64,000 nt of DNA from Morchella semilibera. Taxonomy: Eukaryota; Ascomycota; Pezizomycetes; Pezizales; Morchellaceae. The notes beneath the pieces are model-generated. The model saw nothing but the letters and a program-made list of their open reading frames with translations, ran no database searches and had not been told where the DNA came from. Positions 22,455-34,838 of the stretch are shown here, one piece after another (position 1 is the stretch's first letter; every line of letters starts with the position of its first letter). Location: positions 5,639,613 through 5,703,612 of the forward strand of contig CM018603.1 in NCBI GenBank assembly GCA_009192285.1, in the 5' to 3' direction. The translations under genes were made by a program, and so were the position numbers.

Positions 22455-24443
22455 TATAAACTTAGCAGTAGAGCGATTCTGTAAACATCTGGTATTTTGG
22501 TAATGACTACTAAGGGCTAGGTGTTATTCAGGAGACCAACCACATTGGACCTTAGCGTAGGCCACAGTGGCAAATATCCTGGTACTTGGCCAATTGTACG
22601 AGGAGGATCAACTCTCAAGGACATCAATACGAAAGAGATATCATCGTTCGGACCATTCTGCTTCAGGTATCGCCTGTCCTGTATCCTTTTCAGGCTCTTA
22701 CCCGTAGCCGAATCACAAATATGATGCCTAGGGATGATAGGTACCGGATACACCTGAATTATCTACCGTCACAATCGCACCAGAAAAATAACACTATTGA
22801 GAGGCCTTCATCAACCCGAGCCGCGGTTGGGGGAAGTGGGGTTTAGAAACTACGTTAAGCGATAGTCTTGTTAGCACATTGCTTACTGTGAAATATCAGA
22901 ACGAAGTTTTGGTCTGCCAAACACAAGCCCAGTTGCCAGATTTTGTTACATTTCCTGGTGGAGGATATGCGTGGTAACGAGGAAAGATAGGTTTGTCCCG
23001 GTTTCCCAGAATCCTGTTAGGATTTCCTTAACAGGTGGCTCGCCACAGGCCAACTTATCCCCCCCCCCCTTTTTTTTTCTCTTTTTTTTTTTTTGATAAA
23101 GGTCTTACCACGATACCATCCCTAACTTAGTTGCCTGGGTAGATCAACATGAGGTATCGTTAATTCTAGGATTTTGTATGGGAAGCGAAAGAGGAGCCGA
23201 CCAACTTCCTGCGTATCATATATCACTTCGGCGTATATTTAAGGTTGGCCATACGCGTGCTGATCACACTCCCGTGAATTCCTCTACGCTTGTTGCAGCT
23301 TCGGGGAACTTCGTTCCCTAAATCATTGATAGCTAACAGAGCTTGTAGGGTTTACCTCATGGCCCTCTACCCTACAATGGACGACTTCCGAGAAGCAATA
23401 GACCACAACCCCCGAGGTGGGTATGAGATGGGATATCTTCTATCTTTGCTCCGGTTAAAACAGAGAAAAGTGCACCGATACTATCCCTTGGGCGTTTGGA
23501 GAATCCCTCATGCATAAACCTGCGAATTTCATGGCACATTCGGGTATTCTAGAGACTGTTCTGCTTACTCGGACTTCTCTACAGCCAGAATTTAGTTCCG
23601 CGTCCAAGTCATACCTTATCTACCTTAGTAACTAGATATAGTAGTACTTGGGTCAAGCCAGAAGAACCCGCGCATATGTCGCGTTAGCAGGGGTCAAACT
23701 GGTTGCGCTGTAGCCGGGGACTGGATCTATCCCAGCACAATGGGCCAATTAAACCGCCCATACCCAGTTCAACCACTCAGTACTTCTTCTGGGTCCTGCA
23801 TCCTGCCTGCTTGAGGTCAAGGGTGGGGGTTACGTTCAACTGCATGGTTACAAAGTCGTAAGGCTACGTTCATTGAAACCCAAGCGAGAATGCACACTCA
23901 CAGCCTTCCCAGGAAAATAGTACCCCCTGCTGTCGATCGCTGCCACCCTATCCTTTAAGCTGTCTGTATGCTGACCCCCGGCAAAAAGCAAGGATAGGTG
24001 GCTTTTGCTAACACATGGGTATTGTTATCCTTTTATCAATGATTGAACTTGATGGATGCGGGGGCAACGGTCTGTTAGTAGCCGCACCAATTTTATCCTT
24101 TTCCCCTCCCTCTCTTCCTCCCTTTTTTTTCTTTATTTTTCTTTTGGGGGGGGGGGGGAGCTTTATTGACGGATGAGCGGATAGAGAGCCTACCAGCGTG
24201 GTTACCGCTAAGTCCCGGTTTTGGGTGGGAAGAAGCACGTATCCGTGAGGTTTGATTTGGAAATTCGCCTTAGTTCGGACTTACCACATACAAATACGGG
24301 CATCAACCTTACTATCTGCTTCCCATAACACCACCGACAGGCCGCGGCTATCCCCTCTTATATATGAAGTACGTTCTGGGAATAATCACCATTACACATA
24401 GATACCATTATAGCGCTTACTATTCACAGAAGCTCTCGCTCGA
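22455..24443. other. Intergenic with one dispersed repeat; no gene seen
   Basis: It contains repeat family C copy 1 (22838-22975), long C/T runs at 23059-23094 and a G-run at about 24146-24158. Short open frames such as 23290-23517 match nothing recognised. The last part is the 3' side of the DUF7580 gene. Confidence 0.4.
22838..22975 (+). repeat. Dispersed repeat family C, copy 1
   Basis: Similar to the reverse complement of 46648-46782. Shared blocks are GGGTTTAGAAACTACGTTAA, GTCTTGTTAGCACATTGCT, GCCAAACACAAG and GATTTTGTTACA. No coding potential; the TTTAGAAACTACG end may be a terminal repeat. Confidence 0.6.
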
Positions 24444-26138
24444 TCACCCCTCCAACAGAGACATCGCGTCCTTCCGCAACTGCACCAAATGCCCCAGATA
24501 GGTTCCCAAGTTCTCTCCCCGCATCAGATCCAACCCCCGGTTCTGGCCCCAAACGTTCAGGCAGCTCTTCACAAATGCCACATAATTCCTTCCCATCGAC
24601 CTGTAGACCCTGCTAACCGCCTTCTCCATCCCAACCTCCGACGCCGCCGCTCCTGCCACCCCCGTCGCCCCCACCGCCCCCTGCAGCTCGTCCACGCACA
24701 AACCCCCGAGTTGCAGCAAGAGGTATCCCAGCCTATACACATCGCGGTTGCGGTCACCTATATCACTGTCAACTGACCGTAGTGCTAGATATGGCGTCCA
24801 CCGCCCAAACTCCGCGTTCTCCTGCGCCATGAAGTAGTAAATCGTCCCGATGCCCCAGTCCCGAATCCACGAGGAGCAGTACAAATGGAGTAGCGAACGA
24901 GCAAGGGATATAGTCATTAGCAAGCGGTCGTGGACGGTCAAATCATCAGGACGTGTCGTAATAACCTGCTGAAGTGAGATATAGCCACCATTGGTACTGC
25001 CACCACGTCCGAGTTTGTACGGTAACGAGGGCTCCAGCCAAAGCCGGAAACCGCCGGCATTACCGCCGCTACCGGCGGGGTCTTGCACATACCGCTCATA
25101 GCCCTCGCCTTCCGCCGCCACCTCCGCACAGATACTGCTGTGCCCGCTCCTACCGAGCGGAGAGGCGGCTACCGCACCTCCGCTGGCGTGGGGCCGGAAG
25201 CATACCAGGGTTGAACACGGTCTCATGGACTCTTCGCTCCCGTGGGTGAGCAGGAAGGAAAACTGTGCCAGTATCTCATCTTCAGGTTTTTGTACCTGCT
25301 TTGATTTCCCCTTGCGATCTACAGCCGCCGGCGGCTTGCCGGTCTGCCCGTCGAGACACAAGTGCACAGTGTGGCACTGACATATCAATGTATGGGAGAT
25401 AGCGTTGTGAAGGCGCAGACTGGTGGCATGGACAAACTCTGTGTTTCGGCGTGCCGTTGCTATTGCAGAGGCGGAGGTTACTGGACGTGATGCGTCTTCC
25501 TCATCCCCGCCACCCCCAAGTCGCAGTGACATCTTAATCACGTTGAAGATTGATTCTAGGTCAGTGATATATTCTCGGAGTTCCCGGCAGAGACTCTTAA
25601 CCTCTTCAACGAACCCTTTGATGAGGTTGGTAAACCGTTCAAGCGAGGAGGGGTGCTCGCGTTGACCCATGCACGGCACGCTCGAGACAAGCGACCGGAG
25701 CGCGCGAGCCCGCTTGCTCGTCGGTGCCGCTGCCGGGGGGAGGGAGGCTGGCGCTCCTGCGGCCTCCAGCCTCCTCTGGGACAGCAGCTGTGAGTCGTGG
25801 ATTTTCCTGAGGGTGATGGCACAATTTTGGATGGCGCCCTTAACCGGATTGACGTACTCGCGCAATTTGTTCTCGAGGCGCGTATTGAGCTCCTTCTCCT
25901 CCCAGTGCGGGCTGTTGAGATCGTTCAGAAGGGCACGGCGCACTGTCTTGTCGACAAGGCTTTTGAGAAAAAGGTCCAGGTTCTGCTTCAGGACTGATTC
26001 AAGGACGTCCACTCTCCGCATTGCCTGCTGCGAGTCCTCATCGTAGGATTTGTAGTTTGACACAAAGGTAGTCACTTGGCGGTAGCCTTGAAAGACCAAC
26101 ACCGTGAGGGGGAGGACGCCAAGCGTGATGTCGGCCAT
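24444..26138 (-). CDS. DUF7580-type fungal protein (HeLo-like N-terminus possible)
   Basis: Single-exon gene of 564 residues; the ATG at 26138 opens [20 protein letters not shown], a helix typical of N-termini in fungal prion-inhibition/HeLo-like and DUF7580 proteins. The middle is helical ([20 protein letters not shown]) with a glycine/alanine-rich linker. The C-terminal third has [27 protein letters not shown], then [14 protein letters not shown], an order that resembles the degenerate kinase-like DUF7580 core, without kinase catalytic motifs. The family is common in ascomycetes, often near heterokaryon-incompatibility genes; its biochemical function is not known. It is divergent from the zinc-finger gene at 26592, sharing a 453-bp upstream region. 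Family assignment is by pattern only. Confidence 0.65.
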   Translation of the reverse strand: MADITLGVLPLTVLVFQGYRQVTTFVSNYKSYDEDSQQAMRRVDVLESVLKQNLDLFLKSLVDKTVRRALLNDLNSPHWEEKELNTRLENKLREYVNPVKGAIQNCAITLRKIHDSQLLSQRRLEAAGAPASLPPAAAPTSKRARALRSLVSSVPCMGQREHPSSLERFTNLIKGFVEEVKSLCRELREYITDLESIFNVIKMSLRLGGGGDEEDASRPVTSASAIATARRNTEFVHATSLRLHNAISHTLICQCHTVHLCLDGQTGKPPAAVDRKGKSKQVQKPEDEILAQFSFLLTHGSEESMRPCSTLVCFRPHASGGAVAASPLGRSGHSSICAEVAAEGEGYERYVQDPAGSGGNAGGFRLWLEPSLPYKLGRGGSTNGGYISLQQVITTRPDDLTVHDRLLMTISLARSLLHLYCSSWIRDWGIGTIYYFMAQENAEFGRWTPYLALRSVDSDIGDRNRDVYRLGYLLLQLGGLCVDELQGAVGATGVAGAAASEVGMEKAVSRVYRSMGRNYVAFVKSCLNVWGQNRGLDLMRGENLGTYLGHLVQLRKDAMSLLEG

Positions 26139-26591
26139 GCTGGTGAAGGTGTCGGTCTTTCCGGGAAGGACTGAGATGGGAGGAAAGGGAATGGATAGAG
26201 ATATTGTGTATATGGCTTCTGGTTCTGGTATATGGCGAGTAACTGGTAGAGTGCAAAACCTCGGGGGGTCGCCAAGGCAAAAAGCTGAAGATCACCACCT
26301 CTAAAGGAAGTGATCAGGGGTGGTTAAGCTCTACAGCCTTGGCAAATCCCCGGGGATGAGGCATCACCTTAGCCAATCAGGGTCCAGCAGATGCGCAGTC
26401 CCTATTCGCCATGATCGACCGACAGGCCAAGCAAGCCCAGCCCGCACAAGGGTCACCGCGCCGACCGTCCATTGTTATTTCAAATTTCCGGAGTCGATTA
26501 CATACCACCGCCCACCTGCAGAACCTTTGTCTGTCTGTTTCCCTGTCTAGGTCCAGAAAAGCTGCAACAGAAACAATATCTTCCTCCCAAG
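26139..26591. promoter_or_regulatory. Shared divergent promoter region
   Basis: The 453 bp between two head-to-head ATGs (26138 minus, 26592 plus). Pyrimidine-rich stretches occur near the plus-strand start. No definite TATA box or operator was identified. The arrangement would allow co-regulation; that is inference. Confidence 0.4.
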
Positions 26592-28739
26592 ATGTCTCCC
26601 CCTGACGCCCCGCCCATTGCTAGCAGCCTCATCACTGCATGCACCGCCCACATCCGCGAGTTGTCCAAGCTCCCCGATAAACCCGCTAGGTATCCCTATC
26701 GAGCACCACTCTGCTGCGAGTTTGCCCGCTTCCGCCTGTGGACACACAGCTTTGACAATACACCCCCAGCGGACGGTAATGTACTGGATGAGGTGCTGGA
26801 GGAGGCTGAGTACCTCAAGAGGCCCACGGTTCTACTCCTTGCGTCTTTTGCTAGCTGTCTTCTCAATGACTGCCTTCGAAAAGGTACAAATACCTGGCCA
26901 GCCGCCCACGCGCTCTACTAGAATGACTAGCCGCTGCCAGCGCTGACATATTCTCATCCCAGTTGGTAACGACCACACCCGCGCGCTCCTGCGGCTGTCC
27001 CTCAGCGACGTGGTCAAGGCCTACCCACGCTTTGACAACGCGTTGAAACGTGAGTGGGAAACGCCGGACGCTGCCGTCGGGGAGTTACGCGAGTGTGTCG
27101 ATGCGCTTTTCGACGTCCTATCTACCCTTGACAATGTCATGGAGGAGATGAAGCAAGACCATGTGGCGACGGCGGCCAGGCTCGTGGAACCTCTCATGGC
27201 CGGTACAAACGCTCTACGGATTGGTACTGGTTGCGCCACTCCACAGCCGATAGGGGGGGGGGATGCTTCGGCAGATGCAGAGTCAGTCGCTATAGTAGGG
27301 CCCCTGGACAGTAATACAGGAGCGTCATCGGATAGATGTGGCTCCCCATCCGTCGGTGGGGACAAGGAGAATGAGGATGAGCTGGAGAAGGTCTTCTGGG
27401 AGGAGCCAGCAGCACGCCCGGCCTCTGTGATGGGAAGCCACTGGGAGATATACCAGCAGTACATCTGGGACAGGTTCCCGGGAGCGGTCGGGCGGCTGGA
27501 TATCGAAGGGCTGGCAAAGGGAAATGTCGACTGCTATGACAGGCTGATGAGGCGGTGTGAAGATATGGGGAGGAAGCGGGAGGCCACGGAGGGGGAAGAG
27601 GAGGGGAGGGAGAAGAGGGAGCAGATGGAGGTGAAGGAGCAGCACTTGGCATTCGAAACTGCCGAACAAAGGTACGTGCCCCCCCCCCCCCTCTCTAAGG
27701 TCAAAGAATATAATGTCCCCCAACACAACATTTACGGCTCCTTCTTGCTAGTGCCCATTTACCACCTGTGATCGAGGAATCTGTCATGCACGTCCAGACA
27801 GCTCAGCAAACGCTGGAACGGATGAAAGGTTTACCGTCGGCGGGTGTCACCACCACTTTCAAGGACTCTGGGCTCGGGAGCTCCGCTCCTCACAGCCTCC
27901 CCCCACCAGTGTCGATTCACGCCCCCGACCAGCTACCTACTACTATTTATCCCCAGCCTAGGGCCGCCCCCGCCAACACGTTCCTCGCCGCACCCCCTTC
28001 GGTCTCTGGCTTCTCACAGTCAACAATCTGCTCTGTCTCGTCTGAACCAGGGAAGAGACGCCTCCTTCCCCGGGTTCCCGAGCATTCACGTTATGGAACT
28101 GGCTTTGAATGTACTTTTTGCGGCTTGAACCAGCGCCCCATTACCCAAGGCCACAGGTGGAGGTACGAACACATCCCTCCCTTACTGCGATTCCCCCTGC
28201 TCTCCGCGCGCGTCCAAGATTGACTCGTTGTGCGTTTTGCTGCTGAAACGCCTAGAAAACACGTCTTTGCCGACCTCACTCCATACATGTGCATCCGCGC
28301 CCGCTGCCCCAGCTCGGGAACGTTCTATGGCTCGAAGAAGGCCTGGGTCGCACACGATACGGCCTGCATACGGAGCCTACGGGAAGGCGGCCACGGCGGG
28401 GATGGGGCGTCGACGACGACAAGCGAGTGTCCGTTCTGCCTGAAGAACTTTGGCGCAAACACCGGAAGGTTTTACAGTCATGTTGCGCACCACATGGAAG
28501 ACATCCGCCTGTTTGCGCTCCCACCCGCCCTCCGGGAGTATGAGGTGGGGGAATATGACGACGGCTCAGACGCCAGCAGCGCCCTGGGTGGTGGTAAGAG
28601 TGCGCTGGCTGTGTATGTTGCAGAAAATATGGTGGTAGATAGTGTGGACACAAAGGAGTGGGCGATGCAGGCAGATATGGATATTCGCGGTCGGTGCTCC
28701 TCGGTATATATAAGCCTTGATCTGTTCAGTTTTGGCTAA
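26592..28739 (+). CDS. Fungal C2H2 zinc-finger protein with helical N-terminal region
   Basis: Four exons join in phase (26592-26883, 26963-27671, 27752-28162, 28256-28739) to 631 residues; introns are 79, 80 and 93 nt with GTACAA/GTACGT/GTACGA donors. The N-terminal 290 residues are helical with acidic and low-complexity parts. The C-terminal part has FECTFCGLNQ, KHVFADLTPYMCIRARC, YGSKKAWVAHDTAC and ECPFCLKNFGANTGRFYSHV ending AHHMEDIRLFALP. This series (FxCPxC, HVF.DL.PYxC, W..H, CP.C..H..HLE.IALFALP) is the signature of a large fungal family of C2H2 proteins, often linked with NACHT or ankyrin domains. The exact function is unknown; zinc and perhaps nucleic-acid or protein binding is expected. 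The last exon's end is the least certain, as a further 3' intron is possible. Confidence 0.75.
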
Positions 28740-30444
28740 TAAACCCGTGGCCGAGGAGCAGAGAATGTAGGCCTACCAAGAGAAGGGAGCGTGGAGATTA
28801 CGGGTGGGTTGCCGACCCCAGAGTTCCCTCTGCTCCAAGTTTTGCCGATTCCCACATTAGCCCATACAAAGACGCTAGTTCCCAATGCTCTTATACCCAC
28901 AGCTTGGATAAGCAATTACTTCTGTGGCGGTACAGCTAATCAGCGATAAAGGAACAGGGAGGCGCCGGGAGGGCAGTTCGAGAGACCCCACGCACGGGAT
29001 CGTGGATGGTAGGTGTTCCGTCTCACCGTTGCATGTTGTATTACGTTGATGGAAGCCTCGGTGATAACAGATAATAAGTTTGAACCTAAAAATGAGTCAC
29101 CACGACGGGAGCCAAGGCTACCCTTGATTCAGCTGACGACAGCTGATATCAGTTTTTTTGAGGAGGACTCTGTGGCGGGCCGGTCCGTAGAGAGCGCCAG
29201 GGTGCGTGTGCTTAGGAGTCGAGATAGCATGGACCTGGCCGACGAGATGAGGCGCTGGGGGGCCCCAACGCGTACGTAGTAGCTCCCCCGCTCCCTCCCA
29301 CCTGTCGGGACACGGTCTGATCCGTTTGCTAGAGGGAAGTTTGATAGACCTATGAACGGACCTCTCTTCTAGTATACCCAAACCTAAAGATACTCCTGAC
29401 CCCCCCCCCTCCACTCCACCGCTCAAATTCCCGGATCGAGGATATCATAGATAGCGGACAACCTAAATTATCCTAGTAAGCAATAACATGGATCTGCAGG
29501 ATAGAATTATACGGAATAATGAATTATTATTTATAACTTATTCTTTTGTCCTATGACCTATTCCTGTAGCCTGTTCCATGTGGTGAGAAAATACAAAGAT
29601 ATAAAAAATATATCTGTACGAGAGTTGAACTTTGACTATTATCTATCTCAGGCCTGGACTTCATCGCATAGCCTAGCTGCTCATACAGAAGGAATATTGG
29701 GTTCCATTTCATATTGTAATTGCCTTCAACTTATTGATGTTAGGGTTAGGGTTATTCGTGTCTTGATGTACTACCATCTTGATAGCCTAAAGAATATGCC
29801 TAAATATGGATGATATATCAATGAGTAGATATCCTAATTTGTCAGATATCCTCTCTTGAAGACGAATACCCCTCCAGCAAAAAGGAGTACCCTGCTATTG
29901 TGGGTAGATGATCCGGGCTTCTTGGTTCACTAGTGCTAATAATGCTAATATATTATCCTCTGCTAACCCTAACCCTGTAGGAACAATTGGCTAAACCAAC
30001 CTTTGCAAGGTCTCGAGAGTTCCAAACCTGCCTGCGCCAGATCTATTGAGATTAGGATTAAGCCCAAGAAGGCATTAAGCAAGAGATGCGAAAATTCTGG
30101 CTCCCATGCCAATTGGTGGTATCATTGTTGGATCCTCAAGCGCCGGGCCAAGATGAGTTGCTAACCCCTTCCAAGACCAGGGGAAGATGCATATCCAAGA
30201 ATCGTTCAGTGAGGGCTTGGACCCGACTGTCCTGAGGCTTGGCGTGAAAGGTATAGGAGAAACTATCGCTATGTGGATCATAAGGATGGTTTGGCGCCTT
30301 GATATGGGTACGGTGTCTTTATACTAGTGATGTTTCGCATACCTACAGATAATTGTCTAGGTACAGGCTCGAGTCTTTACGACAACACGTTTCCTACGAG
30401 CTAAATAGGTGCCTAAAGAGGCCCCAAATACGAGCGAGTGAGCA
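28740..30444. other. Intergenic, no gene seen
   Basis: 1.7 kb of mixed, locally AT-rich sequence. It holds two telomere-like tracts, GTTAGGGTTAGGGTTA at 29739-29754 and CTAACCCTAACCCT at 29963-29976, in opposite orientation. Frames at 29013-29279 and 30075-30281 lack recognisable motifs. Confidence 0.4.
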
Positions 30445-30469
30445 CCGGCACCCCCCGTGGGGGTGCCGG
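30445..30469. repeat. GC-rich perfect hairpin
   Basis: CCGGCACCCCC and its exact complement GGGGGTGCCGG are separated by CGT, an 11-bp stem with a 3-nt loop. It stands in a segment that looks repeat-derived; no adjacent gene makes it a terminator with any confidence. Confidence 0.7.
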
Positions 30470-31265
30470 GACGTCGGGGGTTGGGGACCTAAGCACTAGT
30501 GTAGAGGGAGTAAAATATCGTAGAATCAGAGAGACGAGCTGAGAGAAAAACAACAAACCAGATCAACAAACCAAGAGATTGGTAACAACGATTTTCCGAG
30601 CGGGGGTTGTTCTCAAATGCGAGATCTATCATGGGTGCCAAGGACTCCCAAGGGTTGATGAGGCTCATGGTGGGGTTGCCAAGAGGTGGTGGGGTTGCCA
30701 AGGCGTTGTGGGTTGCCAAGACCTCCAAGGACCCCACTATTTGCCAAGCCTTGGGAAAGTTCCCCGCCTTTTACAAACTTTTACAAAGCACCGCACATCG
30801 CGCATCGACACCCCCTAACTAACAATAACTAACTGAGTGCTAACATCAACCACCAGGCACCAGGAGACACAATCGCGCCTCGCTTCATCATCCTCCAGCT
30901 TCCTGCGCACCTCAATATCCATCTCCAACACCTCCTTCTCCGCAACCTTGCGTAGCATACAACATACAACACCCCCACCACCACAGCCCTCCTCCCCCCC
31001 CTTCCCCACTTGGACCTCCACCATCCCCAATCTCCACGTCCATGTCCACCACAGTATCCCAGCTCCACCTCTCTCTCCATGCCATCTCCACTACCCCCCC
31101 TTTACACCACAGTTTCCGGAAACCTGTTGGCATCATGAGCCTGCAGTACAGCTCCAACAAGACAGCCCTGATACTATGCCAGCAGCTCCTGGTATGAAGC
31201 TGCTATATGCAACACCTCCGTTACGCTAAAAATAGTTACTGCACCTGACCACGGGCTGGTACCCG
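30470..31265. other. Low-complexity and repeat-like, no gene seen
   Basis: Bases 30640-30750 repeat a GGGGTTGCCAAG motif about four times. Bases 30840-31130 are C-rich with proline/serine-biased open frames on the plus strand and glycine-biased ones on the minus strand, typical of low-complexity DNA rather than a gene. Confidence 0.4.
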
Positions 31266-31305
31266 CACCACCACCACCACCACCACCACCACCACCACCA
31301 CCACC
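31266..31305 (+). repeat. CAC trinucleotide microsatellite (about 13 units)
   Basis: An uninterrupted CAC run of about 40 nt. Confidence 0.9.
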
Positions 31306-33507
31306 TGTCCACGCTTGCCACGCACTTCTCGGGAACCCAGGTGTCGGAATCCACAGAGCTCGACTGGAAAGCCACTATCAACATTCTCCGCTGCAACCTT
31401 GGCCTGTACGGTATGACCGCCTTACTACAAGTTCCCCCGTTAGACACCCACTGACTGACGCTGACGTACTAGCGCTTCGGTCCTATAGCGCATCACCCCC
31501 CCCCCTACTACGTCCAAAGCAACGCTAGGTCCCGCGAGTGACCTTGCCACTTTCACCTTTCGGTCCGAGCTGATGGGTATTCCGTGCACTATACCACCAG
31601 GCCAGGCTCTGCAACCACCCTCGCTGCGCAACCCCTACCTCAGTTTTACTCGCTTCGCATAATCCACTACCGGAGGCCGCCCGCATGTACCCTACTTCCG
31701 CCGCTCGATTAAAATCTATCTATGCAATACCCGACGCTATCATGGAACCTCACTCGGCTCACTTACCCACTACCTGTGCCACGATCGCCCTACACAAGTA
31801 CCACCGTACAACCTTCTACATTCGATGTGGCTTCGCCTGATCTCGAACGGCCCTCATAACACCTCCATACGCCTCTGCGCGGGAACCGCGGTCATGGCGT
31901 ATCACTCGGCGGCTGTACCTGCCGCCAAGACACCGATCTTTTATAATACGGCTTAACACAACCCCTACCTCCACCTATCGGCTCCACCCAAACTCAACAC
32001 TGTGGCCTAAGCTAGATCATCTATTATCACCCATCCGCCGTGCATCCCGAGACTACAAGCCTTCCAAACGCACACCTCCATCATACATCCTCACTACCCT
32101 CCCCCTAGCCCTTCACACCGCAGAACGCCCTATCAGCTACGTGTCAGATGCTATCTAGCACCGCATGACTTGATTAGATGCAACGTACTGGCCGCCGCCA
32201 CCCGCCTGTCACGGATTATCAGTCGTATTCCAGCGTTGAGCACGACACTGCCGGAATCATGGAATATCACTCGCTCTTACCCATAGCATCCAACACCGCC
32301 TATTAGTTCTACAGTACGGCTCCCCGACATCCTATAGCGTGCGCTCTGGCTCCGTAGCTCCGCCTTGATCATGGAATATCACTCGACACCCCCACTTCCG
32401 AACTACGTCTCGGAGGCCCTCGCGGTATACAGTACTACTGCATGAGCCTGCCGCTCTAGAGGCATCACGCCAGCCGCCAGCCCGGGACCAACTGACAGTA
32501 TCCCAGGCCCAGCGGAGATTCGAAGCTCTGGGAGCTCATCTTTTGAGTAGGAGCTTCCGATACAGCCGGATTGCCGCAAACTAATGAAATCCCGCCCGCG
32601 CACCAACATCATACGGCCCCTGCTTTTGCTAGGTATGTAGCTTGCCGCATGTCTTTGGAGTGCTTGGTAACTCTGCAAATTATGTACTACTTTGTTTTCT
32701 TTCCCTCCACATGCATGAGTGCTAGTGTCTACATTATATGGAAACAAGTTGAAATTTTTGCCCTTGAGTGTGTTGGTTTGGCGTGCCCTGAGCGGATTGG
32801 CTCCTGCCTGATCGGGTTGACCAATGACATTCCCACTACGTAGCCAGTGATTATGCCACAAGCACCCCCCTCTGGGAAACGGCCCTCTCCTGGTCCCATA
32901 ATATGCATCTGTATCCGCTAGCGGAATGTAATAATGACTCTACCCCCGCCGATCCAGAGTAGAATCCATTTGCGTAGGTACTATATAGCTCTATCCTGGT
33001 TATTTGATTGGCGGAGGTCAGGACCGTTGCCAACCACGTCTCCGGAGGACGGAGACGGCGAAGCGGAAAGCTCCCACCCGCATTCCCTGTCGATACCCGC
33101 GAGCGCATGTTAGGCTGTATGTGGTGTGATGAAGATGACTGAATTGATGGTGGTTGGAAGGTGCAATCACATCTCTGTTAGGTATTGGGGTATTGTCGGG
33201 GGTAATAAGTAAGCGAGCATTTGGGGGAGCGACCACTAAACATTAACGTAGTGCTCTTGAAGGGATACTTAAGCTAAAGATACCCTGAAAAAAAGCCGCA
33301 GGAAGCCTATCGAGAAAGTTTTCCCCTTAATCCTCTTGTAGTTATAGTAATAATTATTTGAATTTGGACTCGCATACAAATTTTGGTTGCAACACCCGAC
33401 AATACAAGCTGAGTGGACCCATCCATCCATATCTGACTTCGAGTATTATTTTAATGTGATACCTACGAAAAGGTGTTAGTATTGACGAATTATGTAGGAT
33501 GGTGTTA
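31306..33507. other. Decayed repeat region with a recurring 18-mer motif
   Basis: No gene seen. The motif ATCATGGAATATCACTCG occurs exactly at 32256-32273 and 32368-32385 and with a few changes at about 31738-31757 and 31891-31909. The surrounding 1 kb is C/A-biased and lacks long frames. A 152-codon minus-strand frame (32403-32861) has no recognisable domain. Bases 33373-33392 match 10762-10781. Confidence 0.45.
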
Positions 33508-33750
33508 CATTAGGCTAGGACCAGCAGTATCCCTTGGACGGATAAAACTTGTCAAATTCGCGACCTACCACTTTCAGCTAATAGTAACCTCGTGTGGTAA
33601 CTGTTGGAAATTCTTGTTTGGTTCGTTTGTTGGTATTTACCATAACAAGCAATATAACTCCCCTACTAAGTGGTGCACGGTCCAGGTCGCGAATTTGACA
33701 ACTTTCATCCTTCCAAGGGATAGAACGCAGTTTGTCCTGCATCACCTAAG
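33508..33750. mobile_element. 243-bp MITE with long inverted ends, TA-flanked
   Basis: The two arms pair over about 70-75 nt with mismatches; the best block is TTGTCAAATTCGCGACCT (about 33550-33567) against its complement near 33683-33701, and TATCCCTTGGA against TCCAAGGGATA. TA flanks both ends (33506-33507, 33751-33752). Confidence 0.75.
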
Positions 33751-34010
33751 TACCTGGCGGGTAAGCCACCCAGTATCACACAGTATCACTAGGTCAAATA
33801 TGGTATATTAGGTGGGAAATTGCCTTTATTGCCAATCGCAGCATTTAGTAATCAGCGGATATGTAGAGAAAAAATGGAATGCCATAATAAGCAGAACGTG
33901 GACACCGAGCGCTTGACCTGGTCTTCATGAGAGAAAAAAAGAGAAAAGAAAACTCCAAAAATAACACAAAGAGGGTCAACCCAACGTCACCCTTCCGATC
34001 AAGGGCTCAA
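33751..34010. other. 3' side of the minus-strand orphan gene; nothing else seen
   Basis: Short spacer with an A-rich stretch at 33927-33970. It probably includes the 3' untranslated region of the gene ending at 34011. Confidence 0.3.
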
Positions 34011-34838
34011 TCATCCACAAGAGGGTCCATCCATACCAACTCCTTGCACCGTCCGGATCACCGTATCTTTCAAGTCCATAAACATATTATTCGAGAACTG
34101 ATATTGTACCCTCGAAATCTCAGAGTCCACGTGTATTTCCTCCGCCTCCCCGGATACCATGGATGCTAGCCAGTCTAAGAATTTAGCGGGATACGCCCAG
34201 TGACCCCTGGCTACCTTGGGGACTATGCCAGACATCCAAGCAAGCGTCCACATGTTTGAGTGATTTTTTGAGGCGCGCTTGGTTACTTTTAACGATAGTC
34301 TTAACGTCTGTAGCGTTGCGTCCAAACCCTCCGTGCGCGTATCAAAGTTGATCGATACAATATGGTTATAATGATATACCGTCGCTTCGCTCCCGAGACT
34401 GGCCATCTTAATATCCTCAATCGTGTTACGCAAAAGATCAAATGCGCCAGAATTCGGGGGTATCCCAATACTCGTGAGTCGGGGGTTGGGTGTTAAGACA
34501 CCATTGCGGATATCTAATGGTGAGGAGATGGTTGTTCGGACTGAAGGGGTGAGCCATGTCGCATGCCTGTCGAAGGCAGCATTCATCGCTTCACGGCGGT
34601 AGTTCTCTATATAGTCCAGGTCTTCCGCCTGAAGCTCTCCGCTGGCGAGCTTCTCTTCGAGAGCGGAGTCTGCTATCTTACTTGCCCATGCGATTGTGAG
34701 GCGGATATTTTCAAGGAGGAGTGAGACGTCCTGCGAAAGCTCTGGGGACGGGTCGGTGGGGATGTTGCAGACCTCCAATCGTTGGGGACTACCCCGCCGG
34801 CCAGCAACGACGAGGCCGGTTTCGGAAGTACTCGACAT
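34011..34838 (-). CDS. Unrecognised protein, paralogue of the gene at 36268
   Basis: Single-exon frame of 275 residues from the ATG at 34838 (MSSTSETGLVVAGRRG); the frame stays open upstream to 34913 but without another ATG. I do not recognise the family. The N-terminal half is helical (LSQDVSLLLENIRLTIAWAS, then an EEKLASGEL segment); the C-terminal half alternates short strands (VYHYNHIVSINFD, LDATLQTLRLSLKVTKR) and ends EEIHVDSEISRVQYQFSNNM. There is no signal peptide and no membrane segment. The order and many positions match the protein at 36268-37059 (LRNTIEDI/LRKSIVEI, ATVYHYNHIVSINFD/RVRHSVLAAVLVYD, SGEAEEIHVDSEI/SKPEQSIQMNMKF), so the two appear to be divergently transcribed duplicates. 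Confidence 0.65.
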   Translation of the reverse strand: MSSTSETGLVVAGRRGSPQRLEVCNIPTDPSPELSQDVSLLLENIRLTIAWASKIADSALEEKLASGELQAEDLDYIENYRREAMNAAFDRHATWLTPSVRTTISSPLDIRNGVLTPNPRLTSIGIPPNSGAFDLLRNTIEDIKMASLGSEATVYHYNHIVSINFDTRTEGLDATLQTLRLSLKVTKRASKNHSNMWTLAWMSGIVPKVARGHWAYPAKFLDWLASMVSGEAEEIHVDSEISRVQYQFSNNMFMDLKDTVIRTVQGVGMDGPSCG

